A stretch of DNA of 64,000 bases, taken from Phlebotomus papatasi (lineage: Eukaryota; Arthropoda; Insecta; Diptera; Psychodidae). The position numbers and the translations under genes were made by a program. Of this stretch, positions 32,523-43,747 are shown in pieces (the first letter of the stretch is position 1; each line of letters opens with the position of its first letter). The DNA lies in contig NC_077222.1 in assembly GCF_024763615.1 (NCBI RefSeq), positions 71,610,001 through 71,674,000 of the forward strand, read 5' to 3'. The notes under the pieces were generated by a model, which was given only the letters and a program-made list of their open reading frames with translations, was not told the origin of the DNA and made no database searches.

Positions 32523-34900
32523 TAGCCCGTTTAAAATATCAGCTCCTAAAGGATGATGTGCCCTATATAAAGGAAATGTATCACATCTCAATAAAATTTC
32601 TAAACAGAAAAAATCGTCCGTGATAATTTTTCCTTCCAATTTATTGAATTAATCAAATTTATTGCAAATCAACGATATTTTTGTCATTCTATATTAGAAT
32701 CATAATGAATTTATATACTAACCTTGTTTATTAGTCCAGCTAATAAATTATAGTACATATTTAAATTCATCATTATTGTGTTATAATTTATGGGTACTAA
32801 TTTATTACCCAAAAACTATATAAAAAAAAGCTTTCAAGGATATCCAGAAATCGAATTTATAACTTCAAAAGTCACAATTCTCAAAAATATTTTTATAAGA
32901 TCTTATTTATTTTAACAATTTTAGCACCTTTTTAGTACTATAATTCACTAGAATGGTGTGGTATTTGATTTTAATCTGATTCTTAATCTTTGTGAGGGTT
33001 GAAAATGGGGATTTTACGGATTGTATGTATATGTAATCTTTTAAAGACGATCTCTTCAATGGTAAACCTTTGTTTTATATTGAACTACTTGGTTATGTTG
33101 GCAATTTATTTCTTTTATCCAATTTTCATGCCAAGATTTGTTTCATCTTTCACTTGGGAGAATCAGTATAGGTATATAAGCATAATAGACGGGAATATAA
33201 TGGCTCATATGAAGAGGATCCGTTGAATGTGAAGATATACGATTAGTGTGAGTGAGAAAGATGATGAGACACTCTGTTGCTGTGGAGTGAAGTTGATCTC
33301 TATGGTTAAGAGGAGAGTGCAATGTTCACAACAGCAGTGTACAGAAGCTGAAATGCACATTTCCATTTCACATTTAACATTTTCACCAAACAATTTTGTG
33401 AGAATTGAATATGGTCGCTGAATTGTGACGTGTACAATGTCGTGCAGTTTGAAGTCGTTGTAACTCGAGTATACAAGTATATAGCATTATCTATATATAT
33501 ATAAAAAAACACGTACAGTCAGTGCGCTATAATTGAGATTAATATGTACTTGATATGTATATAAATAGTATGTTCCACATCTATAAGTACTTAGACATTT
33601 TATCAGTGGGATTATACCATGTTTATCCTCTCTTTCTTACCCGAAGTCAATATTAGGGCCGAGTAGTTATATGGGAAAATGGAGTAGGGTATAGCAGGGG
33701 ACAGGAGAATAGGACATAATCGTATAGCAGTAGATATCTTTCATACATTTATTGTATTTTACATGGATAATATATATATAAATATATATATATGGATATA
33801 TATATATGTATATAATATGTATGACATACGAATATTTTGCACATGCGCTCAATAGATTTACAATTAGAGGATTTTAAGTGCACCTCCTTATGTACCACAT
33901 GCATGTGTATCTCTTCTCTTTCTATCGTATTCATATATGATTTTCCTTCGTTTCACTTTATTCTCCGTGCAAAATCTCGATGTTCCCAGCGTTCCTTGGC
34001 AATATTATATTTTATTTCAGAATATAACACCAATAAGAGAACGTAATAAGAAAAAAAGAAAGAAAAAAAACAACACACTTGGGGGATTTGAACGTTGGAA
34101 AATAGACAAGAAATTAATGCCATAGTAGATGGTGCGAGAGGTAGGGAAGTAGTAAGAGTGAGGGAGTGATATGGAGTAGGTAACTAAAAAAAAAAAGAGG
34201 AAGAAGACTGAAAACGGAAAATGTTATTCGGTTTGGAATTTCTACATACATACGTGTGTACATATAGCATTTGTAGGTATAAAACTTTGTTGTATTTAAC
34301 AGTGAACTAGGAAAGAGTCACGGAGAAAATGTAAAAGTTACACAATATAATATGGGCAAGAGAACGTGTGAGAAGATATGAGAAAATGTACATATAAAAA
34401 CATAATAACCATTAATCGATCACTGATTTTTCTTCTCTATACACATTTATAGATGTCTCAACTCATTATGATATCGCTTTTTGCCTATATATTATATTAA
34501 TCTATATTATTTTACATATTCTCTGTTTTTTTTTCCTTCATGCATGTACATAAAACGATTATGTTTAATCTAATCGTTTTCCTGTGAGAGCAATAACACT
34601 GAAAGATATAGAACGAGTTTCTTTTTTGTCCGTGTGATATCTTCTACTGCATGAGTTTTTTGCATAAATTCCATAAGTTTCATTATAGCATAAAACTTTA
34701 TTGTGCAAAAATGTTCGGTCTTCTGTGCATTGCAAATGTGAAAATAACAGTGAAAAATACAGTTAAAAATTACCATTTACTTTTATTTTAAAAATTAAAT
34801 GAATTTACTTATGTAGGGGCTATCTCTCGATTTGGAAATTTAAACATGTTAAAACTTTAAATCAAAATTAATAGTGACAAAATTAAAGATTCCCAACTTA
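32523..34900. other. Repeat-poor intron block with TA tracts
   Basis: No family repeats are seen. TA-rich microsatellites occur at about 33492-33505 and 33768-33815. The texture is purine-rich with TACATA words. All ORFs are short and cross these tracts. It is a candidate regulatory block by exclusion. Confidence 0.4.
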
Positions 34901-34904
34901 TCTT

Positions 34905-35480
34905 AAAAACAAGAAGGTGTGGCAAAGCATCCCAGGCTTTCCAAAGTGGTCAAAAAAAATTTCCAAAATAGTTTTAAAAATACTAGAATTGATTTTTCGG
35001 ATAAAAATTAGATACTGGTTATGAGCCAGTTCAGAACCGATTGGAACTAGTTCAGACTTGTCAGAAATTCCAAGACCTTTCCAACTAGCCCAAACAGGAT
35101 AATATTCAGTCAAGAAATACACTCTAGAGCCTTCTAAACTTTTGACCTTCAAAACTCGATATTGAGAATAATACGATATTTTCGTATATGGACGAAATGT
35201 TTGCCAAAATAGTTTTAAAAGTACTAGAATTGATTTTTCGGATAAAAATTAGATACTGGTTATGAACCGGTATATTACCGGTTATGAGCCAGTTCAGAAC
35301 CGATTGGAACTAGTTCACACTTGTCAGAAATTTGAAGACCGTTCCAACTGGCCCAAACATGATAATATTCGGTCAAGAAATACGCTCTAGAAGAGCCTTT
35401 TAAACTTTTGACCTTCAAAACTCGATATTAAGAATAATACGGTATTTTCGTATATAGACGAAATGTTTGCCTAGGCAACC
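34905..35480 (-). repeat. Repeat family T copy 3, locally duplicated in tandem
   Basis: Two successive units, about 34961-35201 and 35202-35471, share CCAAAATAGTTTTAAAA, TTCGGATAAAAATTAGATAC, GAACCGATTGGAACTAG and GACCTTCAAAACTCGATATT. They are the reverse complement of the second block of copies 1 and 2. The second unit has an additional GGTATATTACCGG palindrome (about 35269-35281). Confidence 0.78.
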
Positions 35481-35544
35481 TTGTAAATTTTTTTGTTAGG
35501 TAAAAGGTTTGAAGTGTCCAGGGAACCAGTTTCAAGATTAAGAT

Positions 35545-35725
35545 AATTTACGAGAGCAGTCGGCTCTTAGGCGGTGTAGTCCCCGACTCGACTGTCGCAA
35601 GTTCAAGTCTCGCCTGCTGCAAATGGTTGGAGCGTCTGAAGAGACTTATTTTTCGTACAAATTGTAAACCGAACAAAAGATTGAATGGCAACAAAAATCC
35701 TGTACATCAATATAAGTCAATGAAA
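35545..35725 (+). repeat. tRNA-like SINE (copy 3)
   Basis: A B-box-like GTTCAAGTCTCGCC lies at about 35609-35622, with a degenerate A-box region about 45 bases upstream. A non-tRNA body (GGTTGGAGCGTCTGAAGAGA) follows. The composition is clearly more GC-rich than the flanks. It does not fold as a complete tRNA. Confidence 0.5.
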
Positions 35726-35956
35726 ATAATTAAAAGTTTTCAGGTTTTGAAGTTTTTTGCATTTCATCCAGTGATTTTAAAGTGACTTAGTTTTATAAGG
35801 CAATAAACTGGAAATTTTTTCCTGGAAAGAAAAATAAAAATTACACGGAAATCCTGGTTAAAAGAAGAAAAAAAATTAATGTGAAACAGATTACTGTGAT
35901 ATGGGTGACCGTCGAAAACATAAACTTCGTATCTCTTATCGTTTGGACCCTAATGT

Positions 35957-36110
35957 CATAGACAGACTTACGGCTTAAGCCGAAAGACGACTTAGTGGGA
36001 AATTCGGGAAATTGATGGGAATGTAATCTAAACATTATTTTGATTACAATTACGATAAGCCATCTCCTGACTTAAGTTGTAGGTGTGTTCAGCACATAAT
36101 ATAGGCTTCC
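35957..36110. repeat. Hairpin family P, decayed copy
   Basis: It contains CTTACGGCTTAAGCCGAAAG and a matching CTGACTTAAGTTGTAGGTGT at the other side. The intact relative at 52796-52928 has the same CGGCTTAAG core in inverted arms. Confidence 0.5.
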
Positions 36111-36231
36111 CATCTAAGATTTAGCCATGGCTTAAGTCATGTAATTTCTCAGTAACACCAATTGCTTGTAGTTTAGAAAATCCGGACGTTCGGGAACTGG
36201 GCTAAACCTCTGGTCTGAAGACCGTTTAAGG

Positions 36232-36405
36232 ACTTATATAGACTCTGACTGATTCTCAAGCTGCAAAATTTGACAGTAAAGAATTAGGTATCCAAATTTA
36301 TACAAAAAACCTTTAATCGATGATCCTAAGCTCTCGGTGTATAATATTTTGGAATAAATCTTTTACTGCCATATTTTACAAGCTAAATATTCTTTAGGAT
36401 TATTA
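36232..36405. repeat. MITE family O relic (copy 3)
   Basis: GACTCTGACTGATTCTCAAG followed by AAATTTGACAGTAAAGAATT, and later GGAATAAATCTTTTACTGCC, match the body of O2 (49122-49338). The ends are lost. Confidence 0.55.
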
Positions 36406-36439
36406 TTAATCGTATCGAGATATTTATTACAAGGTAATC

Positions 36440-36728
36440 ATTTTTACAATGTCATATCCCGTGTTGGAAGAATCTGCGAAGTCCATTGTAGACCGCCCAG
36501 GAAGGAGCGCCTTCCCGTAGTCTGGTGAATGCTTCTTCCATGCTCCCGGAGTTGTTGGGCGAGGCGGTGCATTTTTTTATTACGTTATATCACAGTGAAA
36601 ATGTCTTTTTCTAAACATTCAGATCTTTGCACCGGGCGGGACTCGAACTCGCAACAGTGAATCGAGCCGGGCGGGGAATCGATCCGCCCAAGAGCCAACA
36701 GTCTTGCCTATTGCGCCACTGATTCCCC
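36440..36728 (-). repeat. tRNA-like SINE with GC-rich body (copy 4)
   Basis: On the minus strand the head has AATCAGTGGCGCAATAGGCA (A box) and AGTTCGAGTCCCGCCC (B box). The body shares TTACGTTATATCACAG with the SINE at 29930 and then continues into GC-rich sequence (CGCCTCGCCCAACAACTCCG and on to GGACTTCGCAGATTC). It is the longest SINE copy in the window. Confidence 0.68.
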
Positions 36729-36734
36729 TCTTTA

Positions 36735-38391
36735 GGATTAGACAGAGTTTATTTAGGCCATAAGCCTGCTATTTATAAAAAGTAAACATACGATTAATTA
36801 GTATGCCTTTAATTTTGTTTTTTTGTTGTTTGAAAAACTTGTCTACAATATAAATTCGGTTATTATAAAATCGTGAAATTGTTATGATCTCGTTTTAGAG
36901 TTCAAATATTGAAATACATACCCAGTCATCCAGTTGCGTCATAAATGCAAATAATTAAAATGAGTTGTGAAATATTTAAGGTCACGATGAAAAGAAAAAA
37001 AATATTGTTTGAAAATCATTTCAAGTTCACATTCTCTAATCAATACAATTTGTTTTTGAAATTGAGCTTGAATACTGATTTTCTCAACCAATTATGACCA
37101 ATTTATTGATGTAGAATTTTATATGCATATACATATGTATATAGTCGTAATATATTGATTGCAAAATGCAAATATTTTTTAATATGTGAGAAAAAAAACA
37201 TACATAGGTGGTCTATAAATAATATTTTTCAATGACATCCCACAGAATGAGAACGTATATTTAATATTTATTTAATACTACTGTGACATCATTTTACTAT
37301 TATAATACAGTTGAATTTTAAAACAATAAAAACTAAACAAATATTAAAACACATGGCATGACTTTTTTCGCTTTGCAATAATTTAATTATTTTATTCTTT
37401 CAATGCATTTAAAATTAAGTATTTAATTGTATCAGATTAAATAAAGAAATCCGATATAGATCAAATATAAGAAATATTTTATTATTGTATACTTGAAAAC
37501 GATAGATGGAAAAGTAAATGGAAAATTGTATCTTTTAGCTATTTTCTTTTTATTTGCATACTTATAACATGTTCCTGGCTCCCAGCCAGAAAATTTAAAA
37601 ATAAATTTTCTCATTCTGTTTTCAGAGAATTTTCTTTCTCCAATTATTTCATGGAAATGGTAGAAGAAATGTATAATTTTACTTTTGCTATTTCATAAAT
37701 ACGAATGTATACTTTTGATGCTATTTTATTTATATATTTTTTTTTTATTCTACCAACAGACTTATTTATTAATTGATGGTTATTATAATGTTTATCAGGA
37801 ATTAGAAATAGTATATTGCACTGTATGTATTTTATTAGAAATTTTGGTCTTTTCTCTAAATTTAATTAATTTTTTTTAATAAAATTTCTAACCTAACTTT
37901 TTACTACTATTATAAAATTATATTGAACAAAATGTTCGGCTAAATTAAAAATTATAATTGAACTACTACTATAATTATAAACTCTTTAAACTACTTTTTT
38001 GCACTTAAATTTAAATATAGTTACATTTTTTTAATGAAATTATAAAAATTGAATGAAAAATAATTCGAAGAATTCAGAATTTATATCCCACTTTTTCACT
38101 ATATTCGGAAACGTCACTAAAATATTGAATATTACTTTAAATGTCTTGTGTTTTAACACATATTTTATATCCGGAAATATCGCGTAGGTCAATTCAAGAA
38201 TATTTTTTAATAAAAATAATTTTAAAAAAAATCTTTTTGCTTAATTTCCATAAGATTATCATTATCTCATAAGTGTTTACAGCATACAATGCAACAATGT
38301 TACTTTTTTTACTATTTTTTTTTTAAAAGAGATATAAAAGATCAATAGTGAAGATGCGACAAATCAGAAAGTTTTTGAAAAATAGTAATTC
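36735..38391. other. Very AT-rich intron block
   Basis: This is dominated by ATTTAAT/TTATT words, for example 37860-38060. There is no coding ORF and no shared repeat. Confidence 0.35.
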
Positions 38392-38650
38392 CTCTGGCAC
38401 ACCTTTTAGATCGGTAAAATTTCATGAAATTAAAGTTCGCGTTACTTTACTTCTCAAAAGATTTGCATAAGTCTATTCCACTTTTTTGGACACAAAATTG
38501 GTTTGAATTAAATTTAATTTGGCGTGATGTACAAAAGAAGAAGAAAAGTGCGCAAGAGTAGGATAGACATATGCAAAGCTTTTAAGAAAGACAGGGATGT
38601 GAATTTTGACTTCATGAAATTATCCTGATCTAAAAGGTGTGCTGAAGCCA
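38392..38650. mobile_element. MITE family I copy 1 (GGCACACCTTTTAGATC ends)
   Basis: The left arm is CTCTGGCACACCTTTTAGAT with GTAAAATTTCATGAA. The right arm is TTCATGAAATTATCCTGATC followed by TAAAAGGTGTGC. The interior (GTCTATTCCACTTTTTTGG) is shared with the split copy at 38948-39697. The length is about 260 bp. Confidence 0.75.
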
Positions 38651-38722
38651 TTAGAATGAAAATTGGTTAGTTAGTAAAATATTACTTAAACAAATAAGGA
38701 CAAAGGAAAATGTTAAGAAATT

Positions 38723-38897
38723 ATGGCTCCGACACACCTTTTAAATCAGGGAAATTTCATGAAGTTGAAATGTAATGGCGCTGGCACACCTTTTCAATTG
38801 AGTTAATTTCAACCGATTTAAATTTTACCTCTTACACAAAATTTGCTTGACTTCCCAAATTTTACCTGACCTAAAAGGTGTGCCTGCCAGAGCCATT
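38723..38897. mobile_element. MITE family I copy 2 (composite)
   Basis: The left end is ATGGCTCCGACACACCTTTT. An additional inner start, ATGGCGCTGGCACACCTTTT, lies at 38784. The right end, reverse-complemented, is AATGGCTCTGGCAGGCACAC. It appears to be a copy inserted into, or recombined with, another of the same family. Confidence 0.65.
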
Positions 38898-38998
38898 ATG
38901 AACTAATTTAATGTTTTTTTCTGATCACTATGATTTTTTTACTTGAATCTCCGGCACTTTTTTTAGTCCGGGAAAATTTAATGAAAACATAATTAACC

Positions 38999-39510
38999 GG
39001 TGGCAGCCAAAATCCCGATAGCCAAAATTCCGAAAGTTAAAATCAAGGGGTAACTCATATTGAGAAACCCTCGTCAATTGTCTGAGAAACGCTTCGCGAA
39101 ACCCGAGAAACCCACATTTTGCATCGCGAAACCCGAGAAACCCAAGAATTGCATCGCGAAACCCGAGAAACCAGAAACCCTTGTCAGAAAAAATGGGAAT
39201 GAGTTACCCTTGGTTAAAATCCTGAACGCAAAAATCCCGAAAAGGCCAAAATACCGAATGTTCAAAATCCATAAAGGGATGAAATTATATGAAGGATAAT
39301 GTGTAGAATAATTTCCTAAGACACAGAAGATTTCCCTTTGCCTCCAAAAAGCGCGGGTGCAATCGTGGGAGTAGCTACGACACTTAAGAATTCGGGATTT
39401 TGGCTTTCGGGATTTTTTGGCCCATTCGGGATTTTGGCGTTCGAGATTTTGGCTTTCGGGATTTCGGCTTTCGAGATTTTGACCGAGACCACCGAGACCC
39501 ATAATTAATA
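38999..39510. mobile_element. Foldback element J copy 1 with short tandem ends
   Basis: The left side has GCCAAAATCCCGATAGCC. The right side (about 39388-39482) has six to seven copies of TCGGGATTTTGGCTT-like words in the opposite sense. The ends are therefore tandem arrays of an ATCCCGAAAGCCAAA unit in inverted orientation, as in foldback-type elements. The centre holds a 30-bp minisatellite. Decayed relatives are at 8756 and 24945. Confidence 0.65.
39095..39180 (+). repeat. 30-bp minisatellite, three units
   Basis: Units start at 39095, 39125 and 39155 with CGCGAAACCCGAGAAACC, at an exact 30-bp period. Because 30 is a multiple of three, one frame on the plus strand reads a repeating IAKPEKPK-type peptide. 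I regard this as a by-product, not a gene. Confidence 0.85.
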
Positions 39511-39718
39511 TTTTACGTCTATTTCAATTTTTTTGCACTCGAAATTTATTTAAACTAAATTTAACTTGGTGTAATGGGTGTAATGTTCAAAAGAAAAGGC
39601 CGAAAGAGTGGAATTATGAAAAACGTTTTAAAATGAAAGGGGTTGAAATTTGGATTTCATGAAATTTTCCCGATGCAAAAGGGATGCCAGTACCATTCTG
39701 TCAAAAATGTTTTTCCCA

Positions 39719-40583
39719 CACCGAGAAAAATGTGGATGGTAAAATTTACCATCCTCCATACAAAATTCTAATGGCCGGATAGTAAAAAAGTCACCCAGCA
39801 AACGCGATATTAAATTGGACTGTCAAAAATTGTAGAATCTATTGTATGGATAGTAAATTCTAATAGCCGGATGGTAAATTCTAATATCCCGGATATTAGA
39901 TTTTACTAGCCTGATGGTAAATTTTACTGGCAGGATAGTAAATTTTACTAGCCGGATATTAGAATGAAAAATGTCGGAAAAATTTATTTTTCCTTATTTT
40001 CATTGATTTTTGGCCATTGTTTGAGGGCTTGGGGCCCTTCTTGGATGATATTCTCTGTATTTCAAGCCATTTTGGTGCGTGAAAATTGACGACTGCGCCG
40101 AGATTTGAACACGCGACCTTTGTGATGACAGTCCAGTATCTTCCAGCTGCGCCACGAATTGCTATAATGTATTCAAAGCATATCGGGAACCGTTGCATCG
40201 GCACCCACGATATTCCAAAATGACATTCTAACAGCAGGATGGCAAATTTTACTGGCTTGGACAGTAATTTCTATCCAAATTACTATCCTCCGTTAAAATT
40301 TACTGTCTTCCAGTTAAATTTTAACATCTAATATGCGGCTAGTAAAATTTACTTCCCGGATATTAGAATCTAAGAGAGGTCAAGGTAAAATATAAATGAG
40401 GATAGTAGATTTTACCATCCGGCTGTTAGAATTTACTATCCATATGATAGTAAATTTTAAAATGTCAAGATGGTAGATTCTAAAGGAAAGTTTCTATGGA
40501 GGATGGTATTTTCTACTATCTTTTGAGATAGTAGAATTTAAAGACACGATTTGTAGAAAATACCATCCAAATTTTTCTCGGTG
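39719..40583. mobile_element. MITE H (CACCGAGAAAAAT ends), 865 bp, with nested tRNA-like sequence
   Basis: The left end is CACCGAGAAAAATGTGGATG and the right end, reverse-complemented, is CACCGAGAAAAATTTGGATG. The interior is made of many copies of TAGTAAATTTTACTAGCCGG-like words in both orientations. A tRNA-like SINE piece lies at 40085-40165. There is no transposase remnant. Confidence 0.82.
40085..40165 (-). repeat. tRNA-like SINE head (copy 5) inside MITE H
   Basis: On the minus strand it reads CGTGGCGCAGCTGGAAGATA (A box) and then CGTGTTCAAATCTCGG (B box), with a CTGTCATC anticodon-loop-like string between them. The anticodon stem does not pair (TGGAC against ACAAA), so I reject a functional tRNA-Asp gene. 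Confidence 0.6.
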
Positions 40584-41206
40584 CATGCAGTTAATCGGGG
40601 AAAAATCTTCAGAAAAACATTTTGAGGTAAAACTGGATACGGAAAGTGTACATGAAATTTCTTGTCAACATGTATGAAGATCTAAAAATTTAAAAATCTT
40701 AAATCCCCTAAAATATCTACAGTGCTATTATGTTGCTATATTGTTATTATTACTATAGGAAATATTAATTTTTTTTTATATTCTTTCAATTTTGAAATAA
40801 TGTAATGTTATTTGCAATTTATGTATATGGGTATTATAATTGTATGTAATTTTATTACAAATTGAAATTAACTGACTTTATGTGCTTTCATATGTAAAAA
40901 ATCGAATTAGCGATAAGAGATGAAAGAGTGAAAGAGAGAGAAAAAAGGGAAAAAGAAATTATTTGCCCCTCATACTCCCCTTCCTCATTGAATTGCTTGG
41001 TATGGCTAAAAATGTTGGCTGCATTATATATAAAATGTTGTGTATAATATGAAGAATGGTAGTGTATAGGTCTCTTATGTATTTTATTTGCCTTTATGTA
41101 ATCACACACTATCTCTTTTGTACAGTATCATACTTGACTGCTTTAGCACACAACTGTAATATATGACTATTTCATTTCACTCTGGTCGATTTCATAGAAT
41201 TTCAAC
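40584..41206. promoter_or_regulatory. Upstream region of the candidate internal promoter
   Basis: This repeat-free sequence lies directly before the initiator-like element at 41207. It has GA-rich runs (40918-40955) and no TATA box at a suitable distance. Its role as a promoter is inferred only from the alternative exon that follows. Confidence 0.35.
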
Positions 41207-42494
41207 AGTCGGTCGCGAACCGTTGAAGGTGAAACGTATGAACGCTGTAAATATAGTGAGTTGAGAAATATTTTTTCTCTGACAAAAAAAAGAAGAAAAA
41301 AAATCACTTAATATTGAGTGAATAAAATTAGTAAATTGCGCAGGACTAAAACGTTCTTAATAATATCATTCAAATGGATAAATATTTTGTGTGAATTTTT
41401 ATGGTATTTTTGGCTTGAAAATAAAAAGTGTATGAAGTTTTTTTTTTATATGGAGGGATCTCTATTATTGCTTTGTGAGTGAATCACAGTTCTGGTAGTA
41501 TATATTAAATTTCTTTTTTTCCTCGTCAACTCCTCATTGGAATTAATTGGTGAAAATACAAGGAGATTGTGTGTTAATTAGAGGTGAATTATTTATAAAT
41601 ACGCAACATTATAGCATTTCAATTAATTAGTGAAGCGAATTTTACTACGTAGTCACGATATGGTATTATAGAATTTCCTAAATATATATATTTTTTGTGG
41701 TGAAAGACATTGAAAGCAATTTTTGAAAAATTTGAAAAAAAAATATTGTGAATCTTAACACATGAAGTTTAGAAAATAAGGATATCTGTAATTCGAAATT
41801 TAGTGTATACAAGAAATTCTCATATTTCCTAAGACAAAGTGAAGTGCTTTTGTCCCTTTGTCCTTCTGTGGCCTCTGGAAGAAAAGAAAATAATAAATAA
41901 ATAAAACGTAAAGGACGCCATGATATTGTAAGATATATTCAATTAAATGGATATATAAAAGAAACTGTGAAGCCAGCATTGTAAATTTCAGTTGACGTCA
42001 TCAACACTTAAAAAGTGATTTGTGCGTTCTTTTGAAGTCTCTTTGGAGATGATATAAAAGTATTTGCTCCTTCTTTTTCATTGATAAGTAATTGGCCGAG
42101 AGTGAACCAATTAAAAAGGAAAAAAAATAACTTTAATTCCTTGTGAGAATGAGACATTTTCGTATTGATTAAAGAGGAATAGTGAGTAAAAAAAAGTTCA
42201 TAATCGCTAAGGAAGGACAATAGTAGATGCTAGAGGGTGAATAAAAAATTAGATCCATTCCTGTTTTTTTTTGTGTGTGTACTCGAAGTGCATTAGTGCA
42301 TTTGACAATGGAATAAAAGGAAAAGAGTGGAGGAAATAGTGAAATAAGAAAGACGAACGACGAGAAGGAGAGAAAAGCAAGGAAAATTGTGAAGATATAT
42401 TTTGTGAGGAGAATTATTGCATCGACGTCAGTAGTGGCATTCAAAATGTCTGCAAGGAGTGTAGAATGAAATATTACATTCCCTATTCAGCCTG
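41207..42494 (+). CDS. Tgi: Candidate alternative first exon of the Tgi-like gene (coding part 42466-42494)
   Basis: An initiator-like CAGTCGG (A at 41207) is followed by GTCGCGAACCG, similar to pausing motifs of fly promoters, and by AACGTA at about +28. A leader of about 1.26 kb without repeats follows. ATG at 42466 opens nine codons, MKYYIPYSA, plus TG, and the exon ends at TG|GTATGT, a strong donor. The two leftover bases are exactly what exon C needs: TG+G gives Trp, then ERRDIEY. The short isoform would have 72 residues up to the end of exon C and would skip the Ser-rich exons A and B. A 500-N gap begins 43 bp after the donor. The evidence is phase, splice signal and repeat-free context only. 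The span includes untranslated leader. Confidence 0.55.
42446..42469 (+). promoter_or_regulatory. Upstream ORF overlapping the alternative start codon
   Basis: ATG at 42446 opens a seven-codon ORF (MSARSVE) whose TGA (42467-42469) overlaps the ATG at 42466 as ATGA. If the alternative first exon is real, this arrangement would affect initiation at the main start. It may be chance. Confidence 0.35.
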
Positions 42495-42537
42495 GTATGT
42501 GTAGATTTCACTTTGACAATAATCATAAATTTTTCCT

Positions 42538-43037
42538 NNNNNNNNNNNNNNNNNNNNNNNNNNNNNNNNNNNNNNNNNNNNNNNNNNNNNNNNNNNNNNN
42601 NNNNNNNNNNNNNNNNNNNNNNNNNNNNNNNNNNNNNNNNNNNNNNNNNNNNNNNNNNNNNNNNNNNNNNNNNNNNNNNNNNNNNNNNNNNNNNNNNNNN
42701 NNNNNNNNNNNNNNNNNNNNNNNNNNNNNNNNNNNNNNNNNNNNNNNNNNNNNNNNNNNNNNNNNNNNNNNNNNNNNNNNNNNNNNNNNNNNNNNNNNNN
42801 NNNNNNNNNNNNNNNNNNNNNNNNNNNNNNNNNNNNNNNNNNNNNNNNNNNNNNNNNNNNNNNNNNNNNNNNNNNNNNNNNNNNNNNNNNNNNNNNNNNN
42901 NNNNNNNNNNNNNNNNNNNNNNNNNNNNNNNNNNNNNNNNNNNNNNNNNNNNNNNNNNNNNNNNNNNNNNNNNNNNNNNNNNNNNNNNNNNNNNNNNNNN
43001 NNNNNNNNNNNNNNNNNNNNNNNNNNNNNNNNNNNNN
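42538..43037. other. Assembly gap, exactly 500 N
   Basis: The run is exactly 500 N, the conventional size for a gap of unknown length. Any translation through it is meaningless. It lies just downstream of the alternative exon donor. Confidence 0.98.
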
Positions 43038-43378
43038 AGTGCAATAAAACACGTTTTAAGCAATTCATGCAAAAAAACATGTTTTTTTTTTGTGTCTGAG
43101 AATTGGAAAATATAAAGTTCAAGTTATAATCTTATATATTCACAGTTCCATTCCATACAATTTTATCTCGATTTGACAAACATTTCGGGGAAGTTGGGAA
43201 ATTCGTATATTTCCAAATTACTGCTCGAACTTGAAGAAAGTATATAGAGAATAAATAGTAATTTTCAAAACGGGTTTTCTACTGCTTACATCTTATTAAT
43301 TTGCGCGAAATTTCTTATATTATATTGTATATTCTGTTCAGTCCTAGTAACTCATGAATTTGACACAAAATTACGGGA

Positions 43379-43747
43379 TAGGGTAATTGTACCAAATTTC
43401 GGCCAGCGTGTAATTTCGCCCACCTCTTTTGTTCCTCAAATTTCCATGAATTGTTGGTTTTTGCATACTCTTGAGATTTTACGATGCAAAAAATGTGGTT
43501 TCTACGAACGAGATGATGTCAAAGACTTTGGAACAATTCCGGAAGAGCAAGATCAAGGTGGTCGAAATATTACCCAAAGCTATGTTTATAATTTATTCAT
43601 TTTAAAATGTATTAAGAATGATTTTAGAGAAAACAAAGACGTTAAACTATTTTCAATGTTTCAAGCAGCACTCCTTAAAAAAAATATAAAAAAACAAAAA
43701 TTTGGCGTTTACATGCAACTATGCCGAAATTTGATACAGTTATCCTG
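43379..43747 (+). mobile_element. MITE family B copy 4
   Basis: The left end is TAGGGTAATTGTACCAAATT. The right end is GCCGAAATTTGATACAGTTA followed by TCCTGA, so it is slightly decayed. The interior (GATGATGTCAAAGACTTTGG) matches the transposase-derived part of B1 with frameshifts. Confidence 0.78.

Larger units (their letters stand above)
38948..39697. mobile_element. MITE family I copy 3, split by foldback element J
   Basis: The left part (38948-38998) reads CTCCGGCACTTTTTTTAGTC and the right part (39510-39697) ends with CCCGATGCAAAAGGGATGCC. The right part shares its interior with copy 1. About 510 bp of element J separate them, so J inserted later. Confidence 0.65.

Noticed and set aside
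36600..36728. Functional tRNA gene on the minus strand
   Set aside because: The pol III boxes are good, but a long non-tRNA body follows and related copies exist, which fits a SINE.
39095..39180. CRISPR-like array
   Set aside because: The units are contiguous 30-bp tandem repeats without unique spacers, and the genome is animal.
39074..39502. 142-codon minus-strand ORF with repeated FSGFA and ES-QNLE peptides
   Set aside because: The peptide repeats simply reflect the minisatellite and the tandem ends of foldback element J.
40085..40165. Functional tRNA-Asp-like gene
   Set aside because: The A and B boxes and a GTC-like anticodon are visible, but the anticodon stem does not pair and the sequence is embedded in MITE H. 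Called a SINE head instead.
42428..43122. Several ORFs of about 190-214 codons on both strands
   Set aside because: They consist almost only of N from the assembly gap.
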